From positions 992,001 through 1,056,000 of the forward strand of contig BLLK01000038.1 in the NCBI GenBank assembly GCA_021927905.1: 64,000 nt of DNA, given 5' to 3'. Made by a program: the position numbers and the translations under genes. Shown one piece after another: positions 19,874-31,706 of the stretch (position 1 is its first letter; every line of letters starts with the position of its first letter). Below the pieces are notes generated by a model that saw only the letters and a list, made by a program, of their open reading frames with translations, made no database searches and had not been told where the DNA came from. The stretch is from Chaetoceros tenuissimus (lineage: Eukaryota > Bacillariophyta > Thalassiosirophyceae > Chaetocerotales > Chaetocerotaceae).

Positions 19874-20353
19874 TGTTGAATTCCATGTAAATGGAAATAC
19901 AATTTATAAGTTTGAGATGCATTACTATGCTGTTCGAGTAAAAAATAAAAAAGTTCGTTATTAGATCATGTTGGTCAAATTGGCACAGCTTTTAGTTGAA
20001 TGAATGAGGTAGACCCAATTAAAATGTCGTACAACATCAAAGACTCTCACGGTCTCCGACAAGAACCTACCAAAACGGCGGATCTGTTTCATCTTTTGCC
20101 CTGTTCCCCTTGTGTTTCATTCCTTATTCCTTATTTCAACTTTCTTGATGATCATTAGCCTCCTGTCCTGTGGCACCTGTGAAAGCAAGAAGCAAGTCAG
20201 TTCCGAGCTTTAAACTTGTTGGACTTTCAGGAGTCGATCTGGTTTCTAGCACCTGAAGAAGAGAGAAGAGCCTCTGCATAAAAAAAGTCATTTCAGATAA
20301 ACATATCTTTTTGACATTGAGCCCTATTGTTACATTGGTACATTCTCATTACA
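19874..20353. other. Divergent intergenic region upstream of TRAPPC8
   Basis: About 480 bp, A+T-rich with a pyrimidine-rich stretch near 20090-20160. No coding frame supported. Probably holds the TRAPPC8 promoter and 5' leader. Confidence 0.4.
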
Positions 20354-23300
20354 ATGACTGACAATAAACCAAGTGGTAGCATTCCTCCACCGCCGCCTTT
20401 GCCAGAAGGAGCTGTATCTACTTCCAGGCCTTCTTCAGCAACCAGCAGTACATCATCATCGTCCAAAGCACCCTTGGCACCTCCGCCAAAGTTTGACCCC
20501 TCATCTATAAAGATACCGTCAACTCCTACCCTTCCTCCGGCAGCAAAAGCAAAAATAGACTTGAAGAATCTACCAAAGCCACCTCCATTACCAACTAAGG
20601 CATCTACTAGACCTCCTGCTCCTACTACTACTACTTCCGATACAGATTCTAATGCTACGAAAAAGCCTATTGACACAAGCTCCATAGCTGCAAATAAACA
20701 TGTACCAATCTCACAATCAAGCAATGCATCAAAAAAGAAGGCGAAAGAATTTGCACCGCATTCACTGGAGGAAGATATTCCAATACTCGATTCAGCACCA
20801 TCTTCTATTCATGGAGAAATGACGGCACAAACAAATCTGGAGGACGAAGAACCGACTATACCCCATCATCCTAGACGAAATATACACTTTACAAAGCAGC
20901 CTCCTCATCATTTATTAACTTATGCTCAAAGATCGATTCCAATCCTAGTCATACCCACTGATGAAGCCAAAGCCATTTCTCAAAAGAATAATTTGAGTCT
21001 GACGGATATGTTGAACGGTACGGCCAATAGCATCATGCGGGAAATGACGACTTCTTCTAGTGGCAATGGTGGTGGCAGTAATATGCCAAGTTTGGGTAAA
21101 TTGCCACCAATTCGTAGTGTCAACCGTATGATTCATTTGAAATGGGATATGATTTCATTACAATTTGTAGAAAAATTCGGATATCCTAATGATGATTCTT
21201 CCAGTAAAGAGAAAGATGTTGAATGGGAGGAGCGATTGAAATATGCAAGTGAACTTTGGTCTGACGAAGAAACCGTGTCTAGTTTAGAAGAAACCATTGA
21301 ATCCTTGTTGCATTCGAAACCGATGGAAAAAGATTATACCACTTTTGACATTGATCAGGATGCCAAAGTGGAAGAAGATGAACGTAGACGTCATGGAAAG
21401 GGTTTCGATTTGTTGAGTCACTTTCGTACTCCATGGTATGCTCGTTTTCGGAATGGGATCAATCAACAGACTTCACATCAACCTTTTAGCATGATGCATT
21501 GTCCTCCTGTCGTTTTGTATGTTGCAAGTTCTGCAGAAGGAATTGATGGATTAGAGGATTTGTTGACCGAAAATGCCAATCTTTTACCGGAAGAATACAA
21601 GAATGGACTTTTTGATCCAAATGGAATGAGAGAGCACTTTTTGATTATGCACGATGAAAAAGACGGACCTGGAAACCAGCAGTTTCAAGAAGTGCAAGTT
21701 TTGCAAGAAATGAGAAACAGATTTGGACCAGGATGTGCAGCGGTGGTTAGAGTGAATAGTGGTGAACCTTCATCAAATATGAAAGAAGATATTATTTGGG
21801 ATGAATGTTTAATACCTTCCACGCCAAAATCTCATTACGAATTCACAAAAGAAGTGCATAGAATTAGAGGTGGATTTCTGTCAAGTCAGGATAAATTGTC
21901 TCTTAGAAGATTCATGTCTCACATGGTGACTTCTGTCGTCATACCCGCTATTGAAAAAAGAATATACGATCTGAATGTTGAGGTTACAAATCACAAAAAG
22001 GGTGTTAAGAATTTATTCAAAAGTTTCATGAGAAAGCCGAGAGATGGCTCTTTGAGTGGATCTATGCACGGCGGATCAAGTGTGAGAAGTGTATACTCTA
22101 ATCCTGGTACTGATGGATCCATTAGCACTGGACCCAATGGTGTTCCATATACGTACAAGACAATCGAGAGTCAAACAAGACTGTTGGCGGATACATTATT
22201 CCTTATTCGTGATTATGAAGGTGCTTTATCAATGTATAGACTTGTGAAAGATGATTACAAACATGATCAAAACTTGCTACACAATGCTTCCGTGCATGAG
22301 ATGATGGCATTGTCAATATATCTTACCGACTTGGCTACGGGCTATAGAAGCACACGGGAGATTATTACACATATTGAAACAGCACTTGCTTTGTACTCCA
22401 ATGCTGCTGAAGAAGAAAGGCGCAAGAGCGGAGGCAGCCGTCCACAGGTTGCACCAATTGCCACGAGATGTGTCACAAGGTTGTGCCTTCTCATGTCGGC
22501 TGTCCGAATGCTGTGTGAAAATCGCGACATGGAAACTGCAGATAACTTGGCATCAGCCTCTTCAAATGAAACACCTCTTGGGGCTGCGATTCTTTTGGAA
22601 CAGTCCTCTGGGCACTACTTTAGAGCTGGCATGATTCGAAAGTATGCATTTCATGTTTTGATGGCTGGGCATATGTTTCGCTCTGCAGGGCAAGAATATC
22701 ACGCAGTTCGCTGCTTTGCATCTGCTCTTCATGTCTACAATTGTGGTGATAGATTTTGGCCAGAACTTTTCAATCATCTAATGAGCGCATTAGCAGGGCA
22801 ATTATATGGAATGAAGAGAATGAAATCCGGGCTGCAACTTTATGCAAAGCTTGTAGGTACCACAGGCGGAGGCCGTGTAAGTGTTCGAAGTCAACAAAAG
22901 TTTCTCGACCATCTTGTGACTATTTGTAGAGCATATGAAGCCGATGCATTAGAGAGTTCAGTGAGAATTAAATCAAAGCATTATGGCGATAATTTGAACG
23001 ATTGGCAAGAGGTTGAAGAAGTAATGAAGCACACCCCAAATGCTAGACGTGTTCTGGAGATTCTTAACATGAGATTACCACACGTTGACGACCTCTCTGT
23101 CAAAGTTGAAGACAGCTGCCATATCAAAAATCCAAGTGATAATGTGAAATCTTCTATGACTTTTGGGAAGAATTCAGATGGATCAGATGAAAAGTGGCAA
23201 GACCTTACCTGCCATGCTGAAGCAGAGCTTAGAATAAACCAAAAGCACACAAACCTTTCACCTAAAGAATTCAACAGGTTTGTCCTGGACGAGGTTGACG

Positions 23301-25459
23301 AGGAGAAAAAGAAACTGCAGACGCAATTAAGGCGGAAGAAAAAGTCAAAGAAGCCTATCGAACCGACAACACGAGCAAAACTCGAACCGATATCAGTTTC
23401 TTTTGATTTATCGAATCCATTGAGCATTTTGGTACCAATCTCTTCAATACAAATTGTTGCACGATTAACATGTGAGAAGACGCACAGAGTTTATACGAAT
23501 GTAGAGAGTATTGACATAGAAGGCTCTGATAATAATGAAAAGAAACAGAAGAAGTGGAAATTTGCGGGATCTGATAAGTTTTTTGAAATTGCTGACTTCA
23601 GTAGGATATCTCCATCTACAGATGCAGATACGCAAAGTTGGATTTCAGGTGCATCTGATGAAATTGATCCTTACTTTTTAGTGTCAAAGGGTAGAATAGC
23701 CATGGAGCCTAGATCTACGTCGACGGTCTCCTTAGAACTCTGTCCTTTAGTCATGGGAGAATTGGAGATCATCGGAATTCGGTGTAAAATCTTCAATGAG
23801 ATTTGGGTTAGTCACAATTCCCTATCTTCACATGCAAATTTGTCCGCTGATGTATCATCGAATTTGAAATCCAAGATTGATTGCGATATGCCAAACATAA
23901 CAGTGGATATTCTTCGTAGAGATGAAGATATTGGTCATAATAGGGTTGTGCTCCAAGGGCAAGTTGGAAAGTGGGTAATGCGTGTTGCTAATCAAGGAGC
24001 AGCACACGCTACAAACCTCTTTCTGAAGACTAACGTCCCATGGATTAATATTTGCCATGATGGAGATATCACTGAAAATACTGAAGTTTCTAATTGTATC
24101 GGTCCAAGTGGGACAATGATGCAGCTTCCTATACAGAATGCAAGTGATAACACGAAGAATACAATCGCGCCAGGTGAAACTATTGACATTCCAATCGATA
24201 TTCGGACCTCGGGAGGAGGAAAGCAGGAATTCTATATGCTTTTTCGTTATGAATTGTTTGATAAAGCAACAAGTTCAAAGCAGAAATCGCTGTCTCCGAA
24301 AATTAGATGGTTTAAAAAGATGGTTTCTGTACCTGTATATCCATCTCTGACCTTGACAGCATCTTTAACACCATCATTTTTGAACAAGAAAGAAAGTATT
24401 CTTTCTGTCGAGGTAAGTTCATCCTTGAATTGTACTTTTATAAAGACAAAAAATTTGAATAACATCTCAGAATTTCCCTTCTAGATGACAAATTATAGAA
24501 GTGACAAAGATACAGATCTTGAAATGTTTGTCAAAGATATCACTGTGGCAAGCAAGAAGTATGTGATTAAACCTTTCACAGTCAAAGATGCCAAGGCTAC
24601 AGAGCAGAAAAAACTGCAGACAATAGATGGACACCCAATTTCTTGGCAAGAACAAGCTGTGCTGCATTACACGGTATCACCTATTACTCAAGAAAAAAAT
24701 TGTACATTATCTCACTGCCATCTTGGCACAGCCAAAGGTGAAGAAGAGATTTCCCTTGCAGTAACTGACTTTATCTGTCTTGAAAATGCACATGAAAAGT
24801 TTCATCAAAATCTAGAAAGTAGGGAAAGGATACGTGCTAGACAAGAATCAGAACAAGAGCAACAGAATCAAGGTCCTCGTTCCATTGCGCAAATTCGAAG
24901 AGCAAGAAGTCAACTATCAACAGGCTCAGCAGATGATGGAGAAGAAACAAGTAGCTTAGTACATCCAACATCACGATCCATGTTATGTTCGGGTGAAGAA
25001 TTAAATATCATTTGCTCTTGGAGAACAATTGGTGAAAATTCAGCGGACATCATAGAAGGGCAACATCATCTAAGACAGCTAATTGTTAGACCCCAAACCC
25101 AGAGTAAGAGTTGTCCACTTCTTATCGGAGCAAAATACAAGGATAATGTACAACATGATTTCTCAACAGGACCACTTCATGTCGATATGGAGCTATCGAT
25201 TCGAAATCGTCTGGTTCAAAGTCCAGTTAAATTTGAATTCTCATTAGAGCCAAGGGAAGATATTACATTCTTTGGAATAGAAACATTCGAGAAGATCCTA
25301 GAAGGAGGAGAAGAAATTACATTTCCTCTTGATGCAGTTATTCAGGAAAGTGGAATGTACAATTTGCAGAGCGTCAAGTTGACAGTTTTCAATGAAAGTG
25401 AACATACAAAGATTCCTTACATCTTCCCTCTTCAGTGGGTTTTGAAAGTTAATGCTTAA
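20354..25459 (+). CDS. TRAPPC8: TRAPPC8 / Trs85 subunit of a TRAPP tethering complex
   Basis: Two exons: 20354-24412 and 24485-25459, with a 72-bp intron (gtaagt...ttctag), giving 1677 residues. I prefer ATG 20354 (MTDNKPSG). The N-terminus is Pro-rich (IPPPPPLPEG). The conserved Trs85 region includes LPPIRSVNRMIHLKWDMISL, then the helical repeat block TRLLADTLFLIRDYEGALSMYR, HEMMALSIYLTDLA and HAVRCFASALHVY. The C-terminal third is beta-rich, as in the Ig-like part of TRAPPC8, and the splice junction (LSVE/MTNYRSD) falls inside a conserved strand. TRAPPC8 is specific to TRAPPIII, which activates Rab1/Ypt1 in ER-Golgi traffic and autophagy. The large size and domain order match the family. 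TRAPPC9, specific to the sister complex TRAPPII, is 8 kb downstream. Confidence 0.85.
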
Positions 25460-25811
25460 AAAAATAATATAATAATGACCTTTCACACTCCTTTCAGCTA
25501 GATTTCTGTCGAGATACGTAGTGACTTGGGTTTAGAATCGAATCTTTATATGCACGTGTGCTGCGCTGTAACCCAAGTCTTGTTATAATAGTGCAGTTGT
25601 GACATTACTTTTCATTTTAGATTAGTGGCTGTCTATGGAACGGTTGTAAAAGACGTTGGCATAGATACCAAAAAGATCGGGAAGGCTCAAACTCAACTAG
25701 CTAGCTCCAAGCTCCAAGCCAAAAGCCAATCTACATCACATAAGATATCACTGTCCCCTCACAACTATTCTCAAGATACGAAAAGGAGCGTAAAGTCATA
25801 TCATAGGAACA
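25460..25811. other. Intergenic region
   Basis: About 350 bp between TRAPPC8 and the CRAL-TRIO gene. It is the probable 3' flank of one and promoter of the other. An open frame from 25625 runs into the next gene in another frame and has no support. Confidence 0.4.
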
Positions 25812-26699
25812 ATGAAGCTTTCAGGATTCGCAGTTTTAGTTTCAGCGCTTCTGCCAGCTCTTTGCTACGGTTTTGCTGGATCATCAGTATCAGCTCTTCT
25901 CAAGGAAAACGAATCCAAAGTTTCCAAACTAAAAGATATTGCTGCTCAATTTTCAGATGCACCAAGTGATGATATCTTCTACCTACGTTATGCTTTATCT
26001 ACCAAAGAAGATGATGAAGTAGAAACTCAGCTGAAGGAAACATTGTCTTGGAGGAGTAATGAAGGACAAGATATTTGCACTGCTGCGGCTAGTGCAGTGG
26101 AAGCAGCAATGAGTGGAGGTAAATGGGATAATGAAGTAGTTCGCGATTCTGCACCAAATGCAGCGAGTGTCAACAAGTACATTACTCCAACTCAATGTCT
26201 TACAACTCCTGTAAACAGCGGTGACTTATGTTATTGTATCCGAGCTGGAAAAATTGATGACAACGCTTTGATGAACGAAGTATCACTTGAGCAGATGACA
26301 GACTTTTTCCTCTACTGTAAAGAGGTAAATGCGTTGGTTGCAAATATGAGATCTGAGCAAACTGATAAGTTGGTAACTGTATTGACTGCTAATGATTTGA
26401 GTGGAGTGAAATTGGTTGGAGGAAGTGCAGATTTTAGAAAGGCATTGTCTGCAGCAAGTACAAAGGCCAATGATTTGTATCCAAATCTATCTGGACCTAC
26501 TTTTCTTTTGAATCTTCCTAGATTGTTAAGTGCGCTTGTAAAGATATTTACTCCATTGTTCCCAGATGAAGTTCGAAAGAGATTGAAGTTCGAACAAGGT
26601 CCATTGAAAGATGTTCAAGATTTGACTGAGATCTCACCTAATGGTGATGCATCTGCGAGGGCTTTGTTTCTGAAGCAGATTGATGCACTTATGGAGTAA
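25812..26699 (+). CDS. CRAL-TRIO (Sec14-like) lipid-binding protein with plastid presequence
   Basis: Single frame of 295 residues from ATG 25812. An N-terminal signal peptide (LSGFAVLVSALLPALCYG) is followed directly by FAGSSVS, the Phe-at-+1 arrangement of diatom plastid presequences, so import into the plastid is likely. The CRAL-TRIO lipid-binding part covers about 130-275: VLTANDLSGVKL, then NDLYPNLSGPTFLLNLPRLL and VKIFTPLFPDEVRKRLKF, matching the family's LYP...N.P pattern. Such proteins carry a hydrophobic ligand such as a phosphoinositide, tocopherol or retinoid. The ligand cannot be told here. Both the family call and the targeting call rest on motifs seen in the sequence. Confidence 0.8.
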   Translation: MKLSGFAVLVSALLPALCYGFAGSSVSALLKENESKVSKLKDIAAQFSDAPSDDIFYLRYALSTKEDDEVETQLKETLSWRSNEGQDICTAAASAVEAAMSGGKWDNEVVRDSAPNAASVNKYITPTQCLTTPVNSGDLCYCIRAGKIDDNALMNEVSLEQMTDFFLYCKEVNALVANMRSEQTDKLVTVLTANDLSGVKLVGGSADFRKALSAASTKANDLYPNLSGPTFLLNLPRLLSALVKIFTPLFPDEVRKRLKFEQGPLKDVQDLTEISPNGDASARALFLKQIDALME

Positions 26700-26996
26700 G
26701 GATAAATGGGAAGATAAAACTTATAAAGTCAGGATGATTATTTTAATAATTTGTATTTAAATTTGCAGAACAATGACGTTGGATGCATTTCTTGTAAGGC
26801 CATTTGATGACGTCTCATGATGAAACTGTGTGACAACCATTCAAAGTCACTTTGGCGAGGGAGAAAAAACAACAAATTCAACTGAAATCATGTCACAATG
26901 ATGTACTATTACATTCAAATACTAAAGCAATATAGATATAAATATACAAGGATAATAAAGATTTATAACTAATGCTAGATTGCGTGGGTCTGTAGC

Positions 26997-29900
26997 ATGT
27001 CCGTATCACTTTCAGATTTGATTTATGGATCCCAATCTGAATCACGAAAAGAACCGACATTTTCATCGCCACCCATACTTAGGAAAAGGAGACGATCACC
27101 TCGGCTCTCAGCAGTAAATGAAAATGAAGCTATTGATAGGTTCTATGAAACAGGTGAAAACACAGCATCTGAAACTCCAGAAAAGAGAATAAAATATGAC
27201 TTTGAGACCAACATTGAAGACCGAGAATTTTTTGGTACATCGCGACGAAAAAGTGTTGTTCCTTCTTCAGCACAAAGGTTAAGGACAAAAGTTCGAAAGG
27301 AATGGGACCCTGTTTCGAAAGCATTTATTGTAATCAATGATGAGACGGAAGAAGAGACTAGAATAAGATTGGAAAAGAAGAAGGAAAAGCTGAGAATTAC
27401 CAATCGTAGGTACAAATCTAGACGACTCAACTTTTTAAAGGCCGTAGATGTTGGAGGTGCATTTGAGTATTCAACAAAAAAAGAGGCTATTGAAGAAGCA
27501 AGAAAGAATCGAAGTAAACATGAGCTTGAGATTGATGAAAGTTCAAGTAGCAGTGATGATGATGACGATGAGAACGTCTATACCTCAAGTCAACAACTCT
27601 CCCAGACACAGTCTCAATTAGATTCCATGATGACAAAGGCTGAAAACCAAGAAAAGACACCTAACATTGTCTATCACGATCCAAGTGAAAATCCTGTTCA
27701 CCCAAACCATTACATGTGGCTGGGTCATGTAGCTCCCAAATGGAATGAAGTTAAGTACAACTATAAAGATATTTTGGGCAAATTGAAACCAAAGAATCCA
27801 CAGGGGAAACAACTTACACAAGATGCAAAAGCATTGTACATATTAGCAGACGCTATTGGGAAGGGGGGCAATTCTACACGAAAAGGGGACATCAAACGAA
27901 ATATGGGAACTATGGAAAGATATTTTAACAATCTCGGTACTACTGAACTTATAGATAAACAGTGTGCAAAGGACACTTTGTTGTCAGTGTTTGAAAAGAA
28001 TAAAGAAGAAAAGATGACATGCCCAGAGCTAGAGATTTCAGCAGGGCTTGTGTCTTCAAGGAGAAAGGGATACTTGAAACAAAGAGGGGCGAACAGCGCA
28101 GCTCTTACGAATTATGACATTGAGGAAACTAAAAAAGCTCAATCGACTGTTGCGAGGTTCCTTTTGGGGTATGCTCATATTCTCGACAATGTTTCCACAG
28201 AAATTATGGGAGAAATAGCCAATATTATTGAAAATTTAGATCCAACATATTCAGCAACAAATGCAATACTCTCTCAGTCTCAAGCGCTTGCAGATAATTT
28301 TACGACATGGCACGAGTTAAAACCATGTATGGACAAATTGTTGGAGAAGGAATACATCAGCTTTGAAGACTATGAAAGCATACGACAAGAATTATTGTCT
28401 TCGACGTCTGAATTTTTCACAGATCCTATGCAGACTAACGGGGAATTTCTCAATAGCAAAAAGTTTGCACAGAGAAGAAAATTGATAATTAGTTTCGTGA
28501 TGGAGCAGAGGACCAAGTTTATCAAAGACATGGGCGACGATATTCCAGATGTTCCTACTAAGCTCAACACTTCAGAATTTTATGAAAGTAAAGGCCAGAC
28601 TTTAGAGCTGAGGCAAATAGCGAAAAATGCATCTGATCAAAAGTATTCACATGTGACATTCAATGCATGTACGAGTACAACATCTATCCAATTAATGATT
28701 TGCATCTTCCTGTCGGCATTGACAAATCAGACACAAAAAGAAATCCGGAGCAACGACAAGATAGTAGCAATTAAAAAGGAATTAGAGAACTATCTCTTAG
28801 ATGCTATGAATGATGTGTACTTCAGATCATCTCGCTTCACTCCTCTCAAGAAAGTTTTGAATGGAACACTTGCATTTGCTACTCTGATGCATCAAAGTTA
28901 CACTGTAAGTCTTGGACATGGTGCTTTAATCAAAAAGATGAAAGAAGAAGATGGATACTTTTCTGATGAAGATGACGATTCTACAAGCAGCAATGCTAGC
29001 AAAGAAATGAGTGATATGATTGATTTCCAGGAGCTAGCAAGAACACTTGCTTCAAATGGAAAAGCTAAAGTGAGAGACAACAAGTTACAAATATTTCATA
29101 GGATCCATCTTACTACTGGGATTTCCATAATAGCGCAATGTTTCTCCTCTGCAGTAGCAGAGATACTTAGTCGTCCTACATTCTCCGGTAGATTTTCACA
29201 TGATACTCCTTTTGATCTTCTTCGACTAGCTTTAGTAGCAGCCGATAAAAAAGGGGAGATTCGGAGAAGGGGAGAAGATGTGGAATACGGCTCAAAAGCG
29301 ATTTTTGAGGATGATTTGATTCGCGAACTTGAGCATGCTGCTGAAGTCTTTCACGAAATTACTTTGACAGCTCCAAATAACTTGGATGCATATGCTTGGT
29401 GCACTGCATCAAGAGTAGCTCTAGTGATTATTTCTTCAGGAATTGAGATAAGCAAAGGCGCAAATATTGCAGGTCCTCCTCAGTATCATTTGGAAGATTT
29501 TGACGAGCAGAGATGCCGTCATGATGAATATAGCACTATTCGAGCGTCTGCTGTGAAGTCTATCAAGGCTCTAATTCGTCTAGAAAAGAAAGCCAACTTT
29601 AGCAAAGGCGGGAGGTATTATTTTTATATGAAATCTCTCTTAGAATGGAAGCAAGCTACAGGTTTACTTGTAATGAGACCGAAAGTAAACACTCGGAATC
29701 TTTCTTTATTGAGGGAACAGCATGCTCTATACACAGTATTATGGGCAATGGAAGATTCCACAGAGACATCTCTCAATGAAGTATTTATTCTTGGACAAAT
29801 GCAGAGACTTTCCTCCAATGATGCAATGACAATACTGTCTAGAATCATAGAAAAGAATCCAAATAATCCAACGGCGTGGCTAGTGTTGGGATCTAGTATT

Positions 29901-30584
29901 GCTTCGATGGAAAAGAAGAGAAGCCAACAGCTGCGAAAAAAATCATATTGGTGGGGAGCTGATTTAGACCATTGGAAGTTCTCAATGTTTGCCTGTAGCA
30001 CAATGAACGGTGATAGAGGTATTAATTGTAAAGATTTGGAACTGACCCGAGATGAATTAGTTGCATGTAAAGATGACTTAGACACCTTCGTCAAAGAACG
30101 TTGCGATTGGACGGATCTGAAGCATGATGTAAAACTAACGAAATCCACAAAATGGCTTTGGCCAAAGACTCCATGTGAAGAGGACGAGGAAGACCATAAC
30201 ATAGAGGTTGATTTTCATATAGACGATGAGCTACCGAAATCCATAGAACCAGAAGACAATGACCATGATTTGATTGTCAAGATATTATCGAATGAAGGAG
30301 ATTCTACTATTGTAGCAGCCAAAGCTTTATGCGCGCATCACCTTTTTGGAAACTGTGAATACGTGATTGAAGCTGTGACATTTCTAATTCGCAAAATCAT
30401 TGCAAAGCAAGGATATATAGACCGCAATGATAACAATGAACAAGAAAATAGCAGATTACTAAAGTGGCTTATTGCATCGGATATCGACGTGATTCATATC
30501 ATCAATGAATTCATTTGTAAAAATGAAAAGAAAAATGAAGCAAGCAAGGTTGCAGAACCATTTTTCCAATTTCAGACGCTCTAA
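26997..30584 (+). CDS. Large hypothetical nuclear protein with TPR-like C-terminal region
   Basis: Single frame of 1195 residues from ATG 26997. I do not recognise the family. The N-terminus has a basic patch (RKRRRSPR) suitable as a nuclear localisation signal, then RRYKSRRLNF. An acidic Ser/Asp run follows (SSSSSDDDDDE, about residues 180-192). The bulk is helical, and one segment, ILSRIIEKNPNNPTAWLVLG, reads like a TPR/HAT helical repeat, so the C-terminal half may be a helical-repeat scaffold. No catalytic motif was seen. An unspliced gene of this length with a conserved look is likely real. Its two CRE-like TGACG upstream sequences (near 26774 and 26806) are only suggestive. Confidence 0.7.
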   Translation: MSVSLSDLIYGSQSESRKEPTFSSPPILRKRRRSPRLSAVNENEAIDRFYETGENTASETPEKRIKYDFETNIEDREFFGTSRRKSVVPSSAQRLRTKVRKEWDPVSKAFIVINDETEEETRIRLEKKKEKLRITNRRYKSRRLNFLKAVDVGGAFEYSTKKEAIEEARKNRSKHELEIDESSSSSDDDDDENVYTSSQQLSQTQSQLDSMMTKAENQEKTPNIVYHDPSENPVHPNHYMWLGHVAPKWNEVKYNYKDILGKLKPKNPQGKQLTQDAKALYILADAIGKGGNSTRKGDIKRNMGTMERYFNNLGTTELIDKQCAKDTLLSVFEKNKEEKMTCPELEISAGLVSSRRKGYLKQRGANSAALTNYDIEETKKAQSTVARFLLGYAHILDNVSTEIMGEIANIIENLDPTYSATNAILSQSQALADNFTTWHELKPCMDKLLEKEYISFEDYESIRQELLSSTSEFFTDPMQTNGEFLNSKKFAQRRKLIISFVMEQRTKFIKDMGDDIPDVPTKLNTSEFYESKGQTLELRQIAKNASDQKYSHVTFNACTSTTSIQLMICIFLSALTNQTQKEIRSNDKIVAIKKELENYLLDAMNDVYFRSSRFTPLKKVLNGTLAFATLMHQSYTVSLGHGALIKKMKEEDGYFSDEDDDSTSSNASKEMSDMIDFQELARTLASNGKAKVRDNKLQIFHRIHLTTGISIIAQCFSSAVAEILSRPTFSGRFSHDTPFDLLRLALVAADKKGEIRRRGEDVEYGSKAIFEDDLIRELEHAAEVFHEITLTAPNNLDAYAWCTASRVALVIISSGIEISKGANIAGPPQYHLEDFDEQRCRHDEYSTIRASAVKSIKALIRLEKKANFSKGGRYYFYMKSLLEWKQATGLLVMRPKVNTRNLSLLREQHALYTVLWAMEDSTETSLNEVFILGQMQRLSSNDAMTILSRIIEKNPNNPTAWLVLGSSIASMEKKRSQQLRKKSYWWGADLDHWKFSMFACSTMNGDRGINCKDLELTRDELVACKDDLDTFVKERCDWTDLKHDVKLTKSTKWLWPKTPCEEDEEDHNIEVDFHIDDELPKSIEPEDNDHDLIVKILSNEGDSTIVAAKALCAHHLFGNCEYVIEAVTFLIRKIIAKQGYIDRNDNNEQENSRLLKWLIASDIDVIHIINEFICKNEKKNEASKVAEPFFQFQTL

Positions 30585-30704
30585 CTTTTGGTTACGTGTC
30601 CTATAAAAATAAACTAGACTGTAATTTTATTCTGAAGAGACATCACAAGCTATTGATTACACGTAACTTATTACTTCCATTTCCGCTATAATCATCATAT
30701 TGAA

Positions 30705-31403
30705 CTATTTCATAGTGATTGGAACATGTGTGTCCAAATAAGTCAAACCTCTTTTAGTTCGAGGAAGATCAAAGAAAGAGTCAACAACCTTTAAACTTTC
30801 TGCATCTGTAACTTCACCCCAGACAGTATGGTCATGGCCCCACCAATCCGCAAGTCTATCATAATTATCAATAAAAAAATCAGGGCCGCCCTCTCCAGCA
30901 GCCCAGCCAACCATTCCCTTCTTCATCATAGGTCCGTGGCATTTTTCCTTCTCTTCTACATCGTCAGGACATTTACCTAGTACTTCATTTGCTGGAATAT
31001 CTTCTTTGTGTAGGATACCTTGTAGAATTCCTCTTTGTTCAGCCCTGTAAAATCTGCAACCCTTGCAAGGTTTCGGGCTATCCAACAATTTCTTGATGTA
31101 CTGTACAGATTCTAATGCCTGATTCGGTCTCAACTCAATGACGATATTTCCCTGGCTTGTTTCAAGTGTAAGAGTTTTGGGCAAGTCATCCACAGGAGAT
31201 GGCTTGGGTTTTACTTCTAAAGTTTTCTTTGTTTCCTCTTGAGCTGTAGTGGTTTCTAATTCATCACTCATACTGGAAAAGAAAAAGTAATAGATACATC
31301 CTATGACAAACAACGAAAGTGGTAAAATTGCCTTTGCCATGAATCTCTGCTTCTTCTTTCTACGTTTTCTTCTCTTTTTACTTTCTAGTTGAATGATTGT
31401 CAT
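30705..31403 (-). CDS. Cyclophilin-like peptidyl-prolyl isomerase family protein, type II membrane
   Basis: Frame of 232 residues. I use ATG 31403 (MTIIQLES); the upstream in-frame codon is GTG. A very basic stretch (KKRRKRRKKKQRF) precedes one membrane segment at about 25-45 (ILPLSLFVIGCIYYFFF), a type II anchor layout placing the domain in the secretory lumen. The rest is a cyclophilin-like barrel: LETSQGNIVIELRPNQA, then CRFYRAEQRGILQGIL, GWAAGEGGPDFFI, HTVWGEV and KVVDSFFDLP. The catalytic Arg and aromatic set of active cyclophilins is not clearly kept, so it may be a non-catalytic relative. It is convergent with the 26997 gene, 120 bp between stops. Confidence 0.75.
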   Translation of the reverse strand: MTIIQLESKKRRKRRKKKQRFMAKAILPLSLFVIGCIYYFFFSSMSDELETTTAQEETKKTLEVKPKPSPVDDLPKTLTLETSQGNIVIELRPNQALESVQYIKKLLDSPKPCKGCRFYRAEQRGILQGILHKEDIPANEVLGKCPDDVEEKEKCHGPMMKKGMVGWAAGEGGPDFFIDNYDRLADWWGHDHTVWGEVTDAESLKVVDSFFDLPRTKRGLTYLDTHVPITMK

Positions 31404-31706
31404 CTCTACACTTATATACACTAGCTGTTTCTAGTTTGGTAGACGGTATTAGGTGTTGACCTTATGTGATAGGTAGACAGTTGCTTGGTATTTCAAAAAT
31501 ACCGTTAGCTAACGTACCACTTGCGAATTTGTGAGGCTATTTAGAACGGTTACAATTTGAAAAACGGTAAGAAATAATGAGATGCGAACGAGAAATATAT
31601 ATCATAGATGAATGATTTTGAACAGTAACGATAATGATTTACAACTTAGAGCTAATACAATGGAATAATTATAATATATCAGATTCAATCCTAGTAGCAA
31701 CTCCTC

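Noticed and set aside
20293-20724. Gly/Val-rich 143-codon minus-strand frame
   Set aside because: It is the shadow of the Pro-rich N-terminus of TRAPPC8.
25625-25969. 114-codon plus-strand frame overlapping the CRAL-TRIO start
   Set aside because: It overlaps a well-supported gene in another frame and has low-complexity content without a recognisable domain.
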